Source: Plenodomus lindquistii
Taxonomy: Eukaryota > Ascomycota > Dothideomycetes > Pleosporales > Leptosphaeriaceae
Direction of reading: 5' to 3'
DNA length: 64,000 nucleotides
Assembly: GCA_025504975.1 (NCBI GenBank)
Contig: JANUWI010000003.1
Span: forward strand, 3,348,001-3,412,000
Below the pieces are notes generated by a model. That model was not told the origin of the DNA and made no database searches. It worked only from the letters and a program-made list of their open reading frames with translations. The position numbers and the translations under genes were made by a program. Of this stretch, positions 26,096 through 39,089 are shown one piece after another. Within the stretch, counting starts at the first letter, position 1. Each line of letters opens with the position of its first letter.

Positions 26096-27928
26096 TTCTA
26101 CTACTAAGCTAGCTATACTACTAAGCTAGCTACTTTTCTTTAGTATTATAAATACTATATTTTTAATTATTATTATTATTACTACTAATATTTAACTCTA
26201 CTACTATAGAGCTTACATCTAATTTAGAAATACTTTCTAAACTTTTCTAGCATGTATAAGTATTATACCTAGTTTTTCTATAATTACTATAGTATTAGAT
26301 ATCTAGTTTAATAGGTACTTAACTACTACTACTACACGTACATTTTAGTAGATTAGGCGCTATAGTTAAGGTAGTAGTAGTCTATAATCTAGTACTATAT
26401 TTAAAAGTACTTTTTTACTAGATTTTTTTTTTACGCCTTTTTTTTTTATTATCTCTACTAATTACTTTTTAACTTTATAGATATAGGCTTAAAAAAAAGC
26501 GTTTTAGTATAGTATTAGTTTAGCTTCTTTTATAAGCTATAAAAAGCTAGTTTATATAGTAATAGATAACTAAGTAAAAAACTTACGTATAAGCTTTAAC
26601 TAAAATCTAAATTTATAAATATTATTTAGAGTTTTAAATTACTATAAATTTACTAGTAGAGAAGGTTATAGTAAAGTATATATCTAGAAATTAATACAAT
26701 CTAGTACTACCTACGCGTTAGTAGAAACTAGCTTTAATACTTTAAAAGCTTTTTAATAGTTATTAACTATAAACACATTAAAAAATGCGTTTTTAAAAGT
26801 AAAAAAAAAGCCTTTTTTATTAATATAGAAAACGTGTTAGCGTGCTAAGTTTTATATACGCTAGAAGTATTTATATTTTAATAGTAAAAAATATACTATA
26901 TTAAATAGCTAGAGAATATAGAATAAATAGAGAGGTATATAAAGTATTAGAATCTTATTTTCTATATAGTAGTTTTTAAACTTTTAGTTAAAGTAGCTTT
27001 TATAGCTATCTAAAATTAGTAACTAGTATATCTCTACCTTTTATACTTTTATATACGCGTTAAAGTACTTTAATTACTCTAGTTTAAACGCGTTATTTAT
27101 CTAGCTATTTTTAGAGACTAATAGTTTCTAGTTATAAAAAATACTAGCTTTTTTATACTATATAGAGATATGTATACGTTTTTTATAGATAATAAAAAAT
27201 AAAGTTATATCTTCTAAAGCGTATATACTTTAGATAATAGTAACCTATTTATAATTACCTAGCTAAATAAAGTCTAGCTAATTATATTTTTTAAAATTTA
27301 TAATAACTTTTATAGACCTAATTACGCCTATCTAGAAGCTAGTTTTATTAAAGTTATAGATATTATTATTTTAAATACTATACTTAGCTTTTATTTTATC
27401 TATAAGTTTAAACTACACGCTAATAATCTCTAGATTTTTCTACTTTATTTTCTATTTATTTTTTACTTAGTTAAAAGCTATTTTAAGTTTATTTAAGCGC
27501 GTTATAAAGCGTTTAGCCTTGTATTTATCTACTAGTATTCTATTATATACCTCTAGTATTTTATTAGCTATATTTTCTATTTTATACAGCTAGAGCATAA
27601 ACTTTTATAAATTAAAGTTAAAAATATATTAGATAATTATCTGCTTTTTAGTAGTAGTAAGTTTCTAGTAATTAAATTAAATTTTAGCGCGTAAAGTAGT
27701 TCTATTAATCTAATTAGAGAGCTTCTAATAATTAACTCTAAAGGCTATAGTAGCAGCCTATTAGCTTTTAAATTAACTAGCTTTAAAAATAGAATAGGCA
27801 AGTTCTAATTAGCTTTTAGCTTAAATTAATATTGCGTTATATTATTAGGGTATATTATATAGAGTATAGTATTTATAATACTAAAAAAAAGTAGCTAGTT
27901 TAGTAGTATAGCTAGCTTAGTAGTAGAA
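26096..27928 (-). mobile_element. Fot1/pogo-like DNA transposon, family 1, copy A
   Basis: A 1,833-bp element with terminal inverted repeats of about 60 bp (TTCTACTACTAAGCTAGCTA and onwards at 26,096; reverse complement ending at 27,928), flanked by TA on both sides (26,094-26,095 and 27,929-27,930). The transposase read on the minus strand matches copy B, where the pogo/Fot1 DDE signature is readable. Each inverted repeat holds a tandem duplication (CTACTAAGCTAGCTA at 26,101 and 26,118). It is heavily RIPed with no intact frame, and it sits inside the gag region of gypsy-2. Confidence 0.88.
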
Positions 27929-28559
27929 TATATTATAAAATAATAAATAAAAAATATATTTACTAGTACTATACTAAATCTAGTTATTAGGCCTAAAATA
28001 ATACTAGCTACTATATACTTCTATAGAATAAGTATAAAAGTAAACTATAGCTAGTAGTAATAGCACTCTATGTTACTACTATTATAACTAAAAATACTAG
28101 TAAAAATAATACTAATAATTAGTTAATTAGTAATTATAATAGTAAAACTAAAAATAATATTAATTTTAATTTACTAGACTTTACTAAAGATTTATATTTT
28201 TATTAGCTTCTATTTAAAAGTATAACTAGAAGTATAAATAGCGTATATTATTAAAAGTAAATTATTAAATTATTATCTATTATAAAAAACTCTATACTAC
28301 TATAATTACTATTATTTTAGAACTACTAGCTTTAGAGACCTATTATCTATCTATAGCAGCCTTTTAAAATAATAATAAATAAAAACTAGATTTAATCTAA
28401 TAACTATAATTTAACTTACACGTTAAAACTAATATTAAGTAGAAAAAAGCTATAACTTTAGTTTATACTAGTACTAGTACCTACTTTAGTAATATAAACT
28501 AAACTTACTAAAACTAACTTTTAATACTAAAACTATCTATACTTTTTATTTTACGCCTA

Positions 28560-30390
28560 GCTAATAGTAAAGTAGCTAATATAATTACTAAAGTTATAAA
28601 TATATAAGTTAAATATAGTAACTATATTAGTAATATACTTTACTATCTAATATCTTTTAGAAAGTATTCTATTATTTTATATATAATATAGTTTAATAAA
28701 TACTAATCTATTTTAGACTTTAGAAAAAGGTACTTTTTATACTTTAGCTCTAATTACTATATAGCTAGATATTTCTAAAAAAGTATACTAGATACTATAT
28801 ATAATAACTACTACATACTAGATAGTAAAACTAAACTATTTATAGTAGTTAAGTAAATATCTATAATTAGCGTAAATATAGCCTATTTATTCTATATTAA
28901 ATAACTAACTAATATAATATAGATTAAGCTTTATAAATAGAATAAATTTAAATAACTACCTAACTAGACTAGATAATTATTTAAAGTGTTCTGCTAATAA
29001 GCCTATTATATAGCTATTAGCTAAAATAATTTTAAATAATATATATTAAAGCTAGAATATTCTTTATTAACTAAAAAATAAATCTATAAAATAGTACTAA
29101 ACTAGGTATATAAAGCTATACTAGATATTTTTAACCTCTAGTTTATAAGTAAACTTCTCTTTTACTAACTAGGCGTTAACTACGCTATAGATACTATACT
29201 AGATAAAATTTCTAAACTTTATATCTATAAATTTATATATATAAAAACTAAAGTAGTTAAAGTCTATATTAATAATATAATTAGTAGAGGCTTTATTTAA
29301 TCTAGTACGTTACTATATACTACTTTAGTTCTAGTAGTTAAAAAACTTAGTAGTAAACTATAGATTTATATAAACTATAGAGCTTTAAATAATATTATAA
29401 AAAAAAACAAAAATTCTTCTCTAGCTATTAAAAAAACTCTAGGTTATATAGCTAATATATAATAGAAAAGTATTATTAAAATTATAGCTACGTTTAATAT
29501 AGTCTATATTAAGCCTAGATAAAAAAAAACGTGCCTTTTTTATAAAATATAGTTTATATAAGTATTTTATAATGCTATTTAGTATATATAATACTCTAGA
29601 TACTTTCTAAATATTTATTAAAAAAACTCTATAGAAGTATTTAGATAACTTCTATACTATCTATTTTAATAACATTTTTATATATACCTATAATAAAAAT
29701 AAAAGTATCTATTAAAATTACGTTTTTAAAGTTTTTTATAAACTAAAAAAAAGTAGGTATATTTTTAGATTCTATAAAGTATTAATTTAAAATAAAATGT
29801 ATTAAGTATTTTAGCCTAGTTTTTACTACTAATAGAATTAAAATAGATCTAAAAAAAATCTAAATAGTATTAGACTAGTAAACTTTATATAATATTAAAA
29901 ATATTTAGGCCTTTTTTAGTTTTACTAACTTTTATAGAATATTTATTAAAAGCTTTTTATATATTACTAAAGCCTTTACTACTTTTACTAGAAAGAATAG
30001 TAATAGTAACAATTAATATTATTAATTCCTTTTAAAATCTAGAAGGCTAGTAGTTTAAGCTTTTAAATAATTTAAAAATACCTTTTATACTATAGAGGTT
30101 TTTATATACTTTAACCTAGATATTAAAATCTAGTTAGAAACTAACTTGTTTAACTTAATTACTATAGCTATAATATTTTAAAAAAACGCTAATACTATAC
30201 TATAGCTAGTAGTATTTCTTTTATATAAAATAACGCTAGTAGAATATAACTATAAAATATATAATAAAAAACTACTTACTATTATAAAAGCTTTTAAAAA
30301 ATAGTAATTTAAACTTTCTAGAACTAATAATTTTATTAAAGTTCTTTCTAATTATAAAGCACTCTAATAGTTTATATAAACTAAAAAACT
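28560..30390 (+). pseudogene. Decayed reverse transcriptase and RNase H of gypsy-2
   Basis: The conserved order of Ty3 RT is readable through stops: F-I-x-S-S-T-like near 29,290, V-K-K-L-S-S-K-L near 29,340-29,365, the D-Y-R-A-L-N block (now N-Y-R-A-L-N) near 29,376, I-A-x-F-N-I-V near 29,490, and the active site Y-F-N-N-I-F-I-Y near 29,658-29,682. Both catalytic Asp of YxDD read Asn. An RNase H-like continuation with K-x-L-L-T-I-I-K-A-F lies near 30,265-30,300. The frame is cut by Fot1 copy B at 30,398. Confidence 0.8.
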
Positions 30391-30397
30391 TAATATA

Positions 30398-32228
30398 TTT
30401 TACTACTAAGCTAGCTATACTACTAAGCTAGCTATTTTTCTTTAGTATTATAAATACTATACTCTATATAATATACCCTAATAACGTAACGCGATATTAA
30501 TTTAAGCTAAAAGCTAATTAGAACTTGCCTATTTTATTTTTAAAGCTAGTTAATTTAAAAGCTAATAGGCTGCTACTATAGCCTTTAGAGTTAATTATTA
30601 GAAGCTCTCTAATTAGATTAATAGAACTACTCTACGCGTTAAAATTTAATTTAATTACTAGAAATTTACTACTACTAAAAAAATAGATAATTATTAAATA
30701 TATTTTTAATTTTAATTTACTAAAGTTTACGCTCTACCTATATAAAGTAGAAAATATAGCTAATAAAATACTAGAGGTATATAATAGAATACTAGTAGAT
30801 AAATACTAGGCTAAACGTTTTATAACGCGTTTAGATAAGCTTAAAATAGCTTTTAACTAAATAAAAAATAGATAGAAAATAAAATAAAAAGATCTAGAGA
30901 CTTTTAGCGCGTAGTTTAAATTTATAGATAAAATAAAAGCTAAATATAGTATTTAAAATAATAATATCTATAAGTTTAATAAAACTAGCTTTAAAATAGG
31001 CGTAATTAAGTCTATAAACGTTATTATAAACTTTAAAAAACGCAATTAGCTAGACTTTATTTAGCTAGGTAATTATAAATAAATTACTATTATCTAAAGT
31101 ATATACGCTTTAGAGAATATAACTTTATTTTTTATTATTTATAAAAAATGTGTACACATCTCTATATAGTATAAAAAAGCTAGTATTTTTTATAACTAGA
31201 AACTTTTAGTTTTTAAAAATAGCTAGATAAATAACGCGTTTAGACTAAAATAGTTAAAGTACTTTAACGCGTATATAAAAGTGTAAAAAGTAGAGGTATA
31301 CTAGTTACTAATTTTAGATAGCTATAAAAGCTACTTTAACTAAAAGTTTAAAAACTACTATATAAAAAATAAAATTCTAATACTCTATATATTTATCTAT
31401 TTATTCTATATTCTCTAGCTATTTAATATAGTATATTTTTTACTATTAAAGCGTAAGTATTTCTAGTGTATATAAAACTTAGCACGCTAACTTATTTTCT
31501 ATATTAATAAAAAATACTTTTTTTTAGTTTTTAAAAATATATTTTCTAATATATTTATAGTTAATAACTATTAAAAAGATTTTAAAGTATTAAACCTAGT
31601 TTTTACTAACACGTAAATAGTACTAAATTATATTAATTTCTAGATATATACTTTATTTTAACTCTTTCTACTAGTAAATCTATAGTAATCTAAAACTCTA
31701 AATAATATTTATAAATTTAAATTTTAGTTAAAATTTATATATAAATTTTTTATTTAGTTACCTATTACTATATAAACTAGCTTTTTATAGTTTATAAAAA
31801 AAGCTAAACTAATACTATACTAAAACACTTTTTTTTAAGCCTATATCTATAAAATTAAAAAGTAATTAGTAGAGATAATAAAAAAAAAGTATAAAAAAAA
31901 ATTTAGTAAAAAGGTATTTTTAAATATAGTACTAGATTATAAGCTACTATAGCTTTAACTATAGCGCCTAATCTATTAAAACGTGTATATAGTAGTAGTA
32001 GTTAAGTATCTATTTAACTAGATATCTAATACTATAGTAATTATAGATAAACTAGGTATAACGCTTATACGTGCTAGAAAAATTTAGAAAGTACTTCTAA
32101 ATTAGATATAAACTCTATAGTAGTAGAGTTAGATATTAGTAGTAATAATAATAATAATTAAAAATATAGTATTTATAATACTAAAAAAAAGTAGCTAGTT
32201 TAGTAGTATAGCTAGCTTAGTAGTAAAA
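30398..32228 (+). mobile_element. Fot1/pogo-like DNA transposon, family 1, copy B
   Basis: A 1,831-bp element in opposite orientation to copies A and C, with the same inverted repeats and TA duplications at 30,396-30,397 and 32,229-32,230. The decayed transposase on the plus strand shows the diagnostic pogo/Fot1 order: an N-terminal helix-turn-helix-like part near 30,540-30,800, then I-Y-K-F-N-K-T-S-F-K-I-G-V at about 30,970-31,010 (expected I-Y-N-F-D-E-T-G-F-x-x-G), then the segment before the late catalytic Asp around 31,300-31,360 and I-x-T-L-x-x-P-x-H-S-S-H-like remains near 31,375-31,410. Catalytic acidic residues have become Asn or Lys, as expected from G-to-A change. Confidence 0.9.
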
Positions 32229-32230
32229 TA

Positions 32231-34750
32231 CATTAGTTATAGTATAGAAAATAGCTATTATATAAAAAATCTAGTAAAAAGTTAAACTAGAAAAATATAA
32301 AATTCTATATAGTAAAGTTTATAAAAAATATAGTAGCTATATTAAATATACTATTAGATGTTTACCTAGTATTCTATAAAAGTTATTTATTATTAGCTTT
32401 AAATAATTTAATAAAAAAATACTATATTTCTAACTAGTAACCTAATTCTATCTAGGTAAATAGCTATAAAAAATAGAAAACTAAAAATATTTTAAAATAA
32501 TACTAAAAAAAGTAAAAGAAATTATAGAGTAAAAAGTATTTATTCTAGTAAAATAGTTATAAATATTTAACCTAGAAACTAGAAATAAACCTAAAAAGTA
32601 ATAAATATTTAAAAAAAATAGAAAAATATTTATAACGCTTTCTAAAAAATACTATAAAAAAAAGTACTAAAATAAAGCTACTAGAAAAACATTAGAATAA
32701 AATTTAATAAAAAACTACTATACTAAAATAATATAAAAAAAAAGTTTATAGCTAGAAAATTATATAAATTTACTATAATTAACTAGCTAGTATTATAAAA
32801 AGCTAAAAAAAAAGTTAAAAGTTTTTAAAAAAAGCTAGAGAATAAAAAGTAATAATATAGGAAACTAAGCTAAAATATAAAAAGTAAGCTAAAAAAAAAT
32901 AAAGAAAGTAGCTAGAAATAGCCTAGAAAGTCTCTAAACTATTAGATATATAGTAGAGAAGAAGTAGGTTATATAAAAAAAATAAAAAAAAAAGTAAAAT
33001 AAAATATAATTTTAGTAGTAGAATAGCTAAGTAGAGTTCTAGAAAATTTCTAGAAAAAATTTCTAGTAACTACTATTTATCTACTACTTTCTACTCGATT
33101 TATAAATAAATATTTAGTAAATATTACTAGTATTATAGTAAAAGTAAAAAATAAAAACAAAAAAATTAATTATTTTACTTTTAAAATAAAAAATATTTAT
33201 TAATACTACTAGATATAGAAGTATACTAGCTAATAACTAAATAAAGTCTAGAATATTCTTTTTATATTTCTAGTTTATTTATATTACTAGAATAGACTAT
33301 AGTATTTTTTTACGCCTTTTTTTAGTACTATAGTAAAAACTAGTAAAGCTACTTTTAGTAGTAGAGTAGTATAAAAAAAAAGCTAGATAGTAAAGCTATT
33401 TTTTCTAGAGTAACTACGCCTAGCTAAAATAATAATAAACTTTTTTTTTTATTATTTCTTTTAAGTGTAGGCTTCTAGCAAGCTTTACTATAGTTAAAAA
33501 ACTGTTTAGTAAAAAGTTTATAGATAAAAAAAAAGTTATTAAATAAAAACTAGTTAATAGTTTTAAAAATAGTTATAGTAGTTCTAAACTTACTATAGAA
33601 AAAACTAGAGATAATAAAAAAGGTATTTCTACTCTAGTTATAAAAAAAATAAAGTATAGTAAAAAAAAAAGGCTTATATAGAAATTTACTAAAAGTTTTA
33701 AAAAAGATTTTACTATATAGAGCTAACTAACTACTATAGACTAGAAAATTATTATAGTTAGAGTAATATTTAACTTTAGTAAAACTAGTACTAGTAATAA
33801 ATAGCTAGAAAAAATTAATAAATATTAGAAAAAATAAAATTAGTAATAAATTTATATTAAAAAATTTACTAAGTTTATAGCTATAAATATTACTAGTAGA
33901 GCTAGACTAGCTATATTTAACTAGAGATTTAGTTAGAGTTTTAAAAATAGTTTTAGAAAAAGAATAGTAGATATAAATAATAGCTAAAGTATTAATAGCT
34001 ATAATTTTCTATTTTAAATATTTATAGATACTAAATTTAAAAATTTTAAAGTACTTAATATTATAGTAACACTACTACAAGACTTTAGTAGAGATCTAAA
34101 TAGAGATTAGCTAGAATTTAAAAATAAAATGTAAAAAAGAAATTTACTAGTTTATAGAAAAGATTTAAAGAGTAGTAGTTATTATAAAAATAGATATGAA
34201 AATTAATAAAGGTATAGTAATATAAATAGAGCTTTTTAAAATATTTAATATAGTAATAGTTAGTATTAAAGTTACGCTATAGTATAGTAAATAAAATAAA
34301 ACTATTTACTTAAAAAAAATTACTAGAAAAATTTTTATTACTAGTAGAGGTAGTAAAAGCTTTACTTTTATAAATAAAAGTATTAAAAAACCTAAATATA
34401 GTAAAAATAATAAAAAAAGTATAGTAGTAAAAAAAAATTATAGAAATAAAAAAGTAGCTTTTATATAGTAAAAATTAAAAAAAGTTATATAATTATACGC
34501 TATTATATACTTTTTATTTAGAGATTATAAAATAAATACTTAAATAAAAAAAAGGTAATATAATAGGTAGAGCCTAGTCTAGAGCTTTAGTAGTAAAGCT
34601 TTAGAGCTATACTAAAAATAGCTAGAGTATTCTATATAAACTTCTATAAAATTTCTTTTTCTATATAGAACTATAAAGTAGTTAATTTATTTTAATTTAC
34701 TTAGTATCTATCTTTTAAAATCTATCTACTTTATAGCTAATATAAAAAAT
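32231..34750 (+). pseudogene. RIPed Lys/Gln-rich segment, possibly gag-like, unresolved
   Basis: Between Fot1 copy B and the integrase at 34,900 the plus frame read through stops is rich in Lys, Glu and Gln (about 32,480-33,000), then Ser/Thr/Pro-like, resembling the gag or linker of an LTR element. No RT or protease was seen. It therefore does not explain how gypsy-2 or the following integrase connect: either a deletion or another element lies here. Confidence in any family is low. Confidence 0.3.
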
Positions 34751-34899
34751 AAATTTTATTAATATAATACTATATACCTACTCTAAATAAAATATTAAAT
34801 ATTAGAAAAACCTTTATAAACTATAAATATAAATACTATATATAACATCTAAATTAACTTTATTATAGCTATTAAAGTAGAATATAAAAAAAATCTAGT

Positions 34900-35249
34900 T
34901 TTATAAAATATTATTATAGCTAAATAGAATAGTAACTAATAAATTCTTTATAGGCTAATTACTAGTCTAAAGCGCCTATAAATTAAACTAGAAAACTATA
35001 CTATTAATAATAATTTACTATATATAAATAATAAGCTTTATATATTTATAAAGTAATTATAAACCTAAATATTTAAATTTACGTACTAGTCTATATATAA
35101 AAGCTATAGTAGTAAATATAAACTATATTTAAAAGTATTATACTAGTACTACTAGCTATATATAACGTTTAATATAGCTTAATATATATATAATTATTTA
35201 GTCTATAAATAAAATTAACTATACTATAAAAGTAAATATAAACTTCTAT
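34900..35249 (+). pseudogene. N-terminal half of a chromovirus integrase (outer element)
   Basis: Read through stops, the plus frame shows the linker that follows RNase H and then the integrase zinc region: a Leu-rich L-Y-I-N-N-K-L-Y-I segment near 35,020-35,050, followed by the H-x3-H part (now Tyr) and Y-Y-Q near 35,145, ending in the C-x2-C part (Y-L-V-Y-K-Q) near 35,200. It breaks off at the 5' LTR of the inner chromovirus and resumes at 43,056. Confidence 0.65.
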
Positions 35250-35444
35250 ATTATAGGTTAAACTTATAATTTCTAACTACTAGAGCTACTCTACTAGCGC
35301 TAGGCCTAAATAGGCGCGCTTTAGTTAGTAAAAATACTAATATATTTCTATTTATATAAAAAAAACTAGCTCTCTACGCAATATTTTACTATAAAGGCTA
35401 TTAATTAACTTACTATAAATACTGCCTATATTTATACCTTTATA
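35250..35444 (+). repeat. 5' LTR of the inner chromovirus
   Basis: 195 bp beginning ATTATAGGTTAAAC and ending CCTTTATA; it matches 42,861-43,055 over its full length with mainly C/T and G/A differences. Less mutated blocks such as GCGCTAGGCCTAAATAGGCG are kept. The usual TG...CA ends are not visible, probably because they were RIPed. Confidence 0.88.
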
Positions 35445-35599
35445 CTATATTATATTAACCTATTTCTAGAATATTACTAATTAGGCTTAGTTATTAGAAA
35501 CTGTGCGTAAAGTATATAAATTAGTAAAAGTAATAGAACTATAGCTATAGGCTGCTATAAAACACGTACTACCTAAATTTAAAAGCTGCGCTATAGGTA

Positions 35600-37900
35600 T
35601 AGCTTACTGCTTATATAATAGTAGGTTCTACTAATAAAAATTAGAAAGGTTTATTACTAGAAGCGCTATAGGCAGTGTGTTTATCTAATAACTAACGCTA
35701 GTAAAAAAACTAGTTATTTTAAAATTAGATAAGTAAATTATAGATAGAGTATAAAGTAAGAGATTAGTATAAAATTCTTTTTTTAGAGTCTCTAGACACC
35801 TAGATTTAACGCACTACTAATTATAGTTAATTACCTAAAATTTTATTATACTAACTTTACTATAAATTCTACCTAGAATACTATATTCTAAGGAATAGGC
35901 TTTTTACTGCTACTACTAAGTTATATACGCTAATTAAACTAGCGTAGTAGCACTTTTATATTAGTCTATTACTCTAATTTACTATAACTATTACTCTACC
36001 TAAATAGAAATAGTATTTAATAAAACTTTAATAATAGTATAACTAAAACTAAAGCTAATATAGTTTATATTAAGTTTAATAATAGTACGCGTTTAGAAGC
36101 TATTATAAATGTTAATAAGTATAACTACTTCTATAAAACCTTTCTAAATAGTTATTAGCTAGAGCTTAAAAATGCTAATAAAACTCTACTATTTCTAATA
36201 TTTACTCTAGGTTAGAACTATAAGAACGCTAATAATATTATACGCTCTATTAAAAATAGTAAAGTTACTAATATTAAAAGCTTTAAAAAGTAAGTTATAT
36301 AAAATCTAGAGTTCTAGTAGAAAATAATACTAGATACTATAGCTAATTTCTAATAAGTAATCTTTAGTATTAATAAATATATTAGCTACTTTAACTATGC
36401 CTAGTTTAAGCTAAATAAAGCTAAAGTAGCTTTATAAAAGGCTATAAATATTAGTAACTAAATATAGCTACTTATAAAAAATAAAAAAATAGAGAAGTTA
36501 AAAAATAACGTTATACTTATAGAGTTAGACTATAATAATTACTATAATAATCTTTTTAACGCCTATAACTATATTAAAAAGTTAAAAAAGTAAATTAGTA
36601 ACTTTAATAATATTATATAGACGCGTAATAACTAACCTAAGTTAGATCTAATATACGCTAAACTTTATAAAAAAATAAATAATTTTATATACTAATATAA
36701 AGTAGAAGTTACTAAAATAGACTACTAGAATAATAAAATAAAGGCTTAGACTAAGTAAACTAATATAATAGAGAAGAAATACGCGTAGAAGCTAAAGGAC
36801 ACTAAAAACTATCTATATAAAGAGATTAACTAGGCTTTTAATAACTTTACTAAGTTTTATATAGAGAATAAAAATATACTTACTTAGCTTCTAGCTTATA
36901 AACTCTACTATAAGCTATATAGTATTATATAACGTAATAGCTAACTAATTCTAGATAGCTTTACTACCTATTAATAGTTTTTGTAAAACAGATACTAGTC
37001 TTTTACTAGTAGAGGTAGTAGAGAAGAAGGTGCTAAAAATAGTAAAAAGTCTAGAGGCTATTAACTAATATTCTAAACTAGTAGTTTTTTTTATAGATAA
37101 TTGCTATAACTATTACTTTATACGCTAGCACCTATACTAGGCGGCCTATTATCTAATTTTAAGCTTTTTAAATTAGATAACTTTAAAGATAAAGAAAATA
37201 AAGACTATATATATTAGAAGAATCTAGCTATTATAAAGTGCTATATATACTTTAAAGATTAGTAAAGCGTTAACTACCTAAAGTTCTATATATAAAGAGA
37301 AGCCTTTAAATATATTTATAATTTCTAAGCTAAATACTTTATAGATATTATTAATACTTTAAACGCTTAATATAAAATATATAACTAAATTATAGACGCT
37401 AAAACTAAGCTTACTAGTAGTAGTTTACAGTAGAAGCTAGGCTAACGTTTTATAAAGTAGCGCTTTAAGTTTTAAGCTACTATATATATTTTTAAATACT
37501 AAAACTATATATAAATTTAATATGTATAAAAGTTTATATAACTAGGTTTTACTATAGCTATTACTATAGGCTCTATTAAAAGTAAAACTATTTAAAAGTT
37601 CTTTCTATAAACGCAGTATATTAACTAAAGTTATTAATAGATTATACTAGGTAAGCTAGCTGCTGCTGCGTCTACTTATACTATTACTAGCTTATTTACT
37701 TTACTACTAGCTTATAAAATAGAATAGAGCAAGGATTTTACTCTAGTTTTACTAAACTATACTATAGGGCATACGTATAAAAAGCTTGCATTTAAACGCT
37801 TAGAGAAGGATAAAAAGTATTTAGCTAAGCTTTAACTATGCTTTAAATATAGTAAAAATAGCTATTAGATATACTCTAACTAAGTACCTTACTATAAATA
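35600..37900 (+). pseudogene. Decayed gag of the inner chromovirus
   Basis: Located between the 5' LTR and protease. The plus-strand translation through stops is long and rich in Asn, Lys and Tyr. Near its end (about 37,820-37,900) a segment reads L-A-K-L-Q-L-C-F-K-Y-S-K-N-S-Y, which fits a CCHC zinc knuckle C-F-x-C-x4-H with a Cys and the His turned to Tyr. The equivalent region is present in the partial copy at 62,323-64,000. Confidence 0.6.
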
Positions 37901-38279
37901 ACTCTATATACTATTATATAAAATCTCTAGTCTAGCTACTTTATATATTAAAGAGATAGATAACTATAATCTAGCTGTAGTAGAAGTATAAAAAAAAAAA
38001 AGCTATCTCTAATACTAATATAGTTAATAAAAAGAGGTACTTATATAGTAATAAAACTAATCTATTAAACTAGATGCTTTTATACTAAACTATATATAGG
38101 AGCTATAATAGCGTAATATAAAATAGAACTATTAATAATAATAGGTATAGCAGACTCTTTTTACTACTACTATTTTTTAGGTTTTAGGCGCTAAGATATA
38201 TAAAACTTATAACATCTCTATATTATCTATAAAATAGAAGTTCTATAGATAGTTTAAATTCCTCGCACAAGCTTTTATA

Positions 38280-38640
38280 CTAGAGGATTAGAAATTAGTA
38301 AAGATACTAGTTAATACTAGCGCTAGCGCTTACTTTATAGATTGCTAATAGATTAAAAAGAATAGTTTTACTATTATAAAGCTTAATAAACCTATTTACC
38401 TATTCTTAGCTAATAGAGAAAAGGTTAAATAGTTAATAGAGATAGTTAACGTAGTTATTAAATATAGTAGTTACTAATATATAGTACTTTACTATATTAC
38501 TAATATTAGTATATATAATATTATTTTTAGTATAAATTAGCTTAACTACTATTAATCTAACCTGTTTTTTAGTAAATAATAAGCCTTTTTTTTTTCTAAA
38601 GCTAGTTATAAGCTTAACTATTTTTATTATAGTCTTCTAG
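38280..38640 (+). pseudogene. Decayed retroviral-type aspartic protease
   Basis: The active-site loop reads L-V-N-T-S-A-S-A-Y-F-I-D near 38,307-38,345, where L-V/I-D-T-G-A-S-x-x-F-I-D is expected, so the catalytic Asp has become Asn and the Gly Ser by G-to-A change. A flap-like segment follows (Y-L-F-L-A-N-R-E-K-V near 38,395-38,425), then an I-I-F-S-I-N-Q-L remnant of the I-I-L-G-x-x-W-L block near 38,520-38,545. Confidence 0.75.
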
Positions 38641-39089
38641 ATATAGTATACGCTAATAGTACTGCAGATAGCACTATATAAAAAAAAGGAGTAGAAAGTT
38701 AGATAGTAATAGTTTTAGTATATACTACTAGTATTATAGTAACTAGAAGTCTAGAAGATATTATATAGATAGAGCTATATTACTAGAACTAGCTTAAAAG
38801 ACTATTTAATAAAGATTACACTGTAGAAGCCCTTTAAGAAATACTAAAGCTAGTAGCTATTTTATAGACTAACTTTAATAAATATATAGACAAGCTAGAA
38901 TAGCTATCTATAATAAAAAAAGAAGTAGAGAAGCTTATACCTAGCTAGGTACTTAATAAGTTTCTAGACCTATTTAACCTAGATAAAGCCTATTAACTAC
39001 CTCTCTAGTAACTAGGTATAGACTACGCTATTAATATTACGCCTAGTATAAATATCTTTAAACTTTATATCTATAGCTTTACACGTATA

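Larger units (their letters stand above)
24500..30397 (+). mobile_element. RIPed Ty3/gypsy retrotransposon (gypsy-2), interrupted by Fot1 copies
   Basis: A gag-like frame runs from about 24,680 to 26,093 and stops where Fot1 copy A is inserted. After the insertion (27,929 on) the plus frame continues with a gag/protease part and then a clear reverse transcriptase and RNase H, ending at 30,397 where Fot1 copy B is inserted. The frame breaks off after a segment reading Q-T-K-K-L-N, usual in the RNase H of this group. The integrase that should follow is not found directly beyond copy B. All frames carry many stops. Confidence 0.7.
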
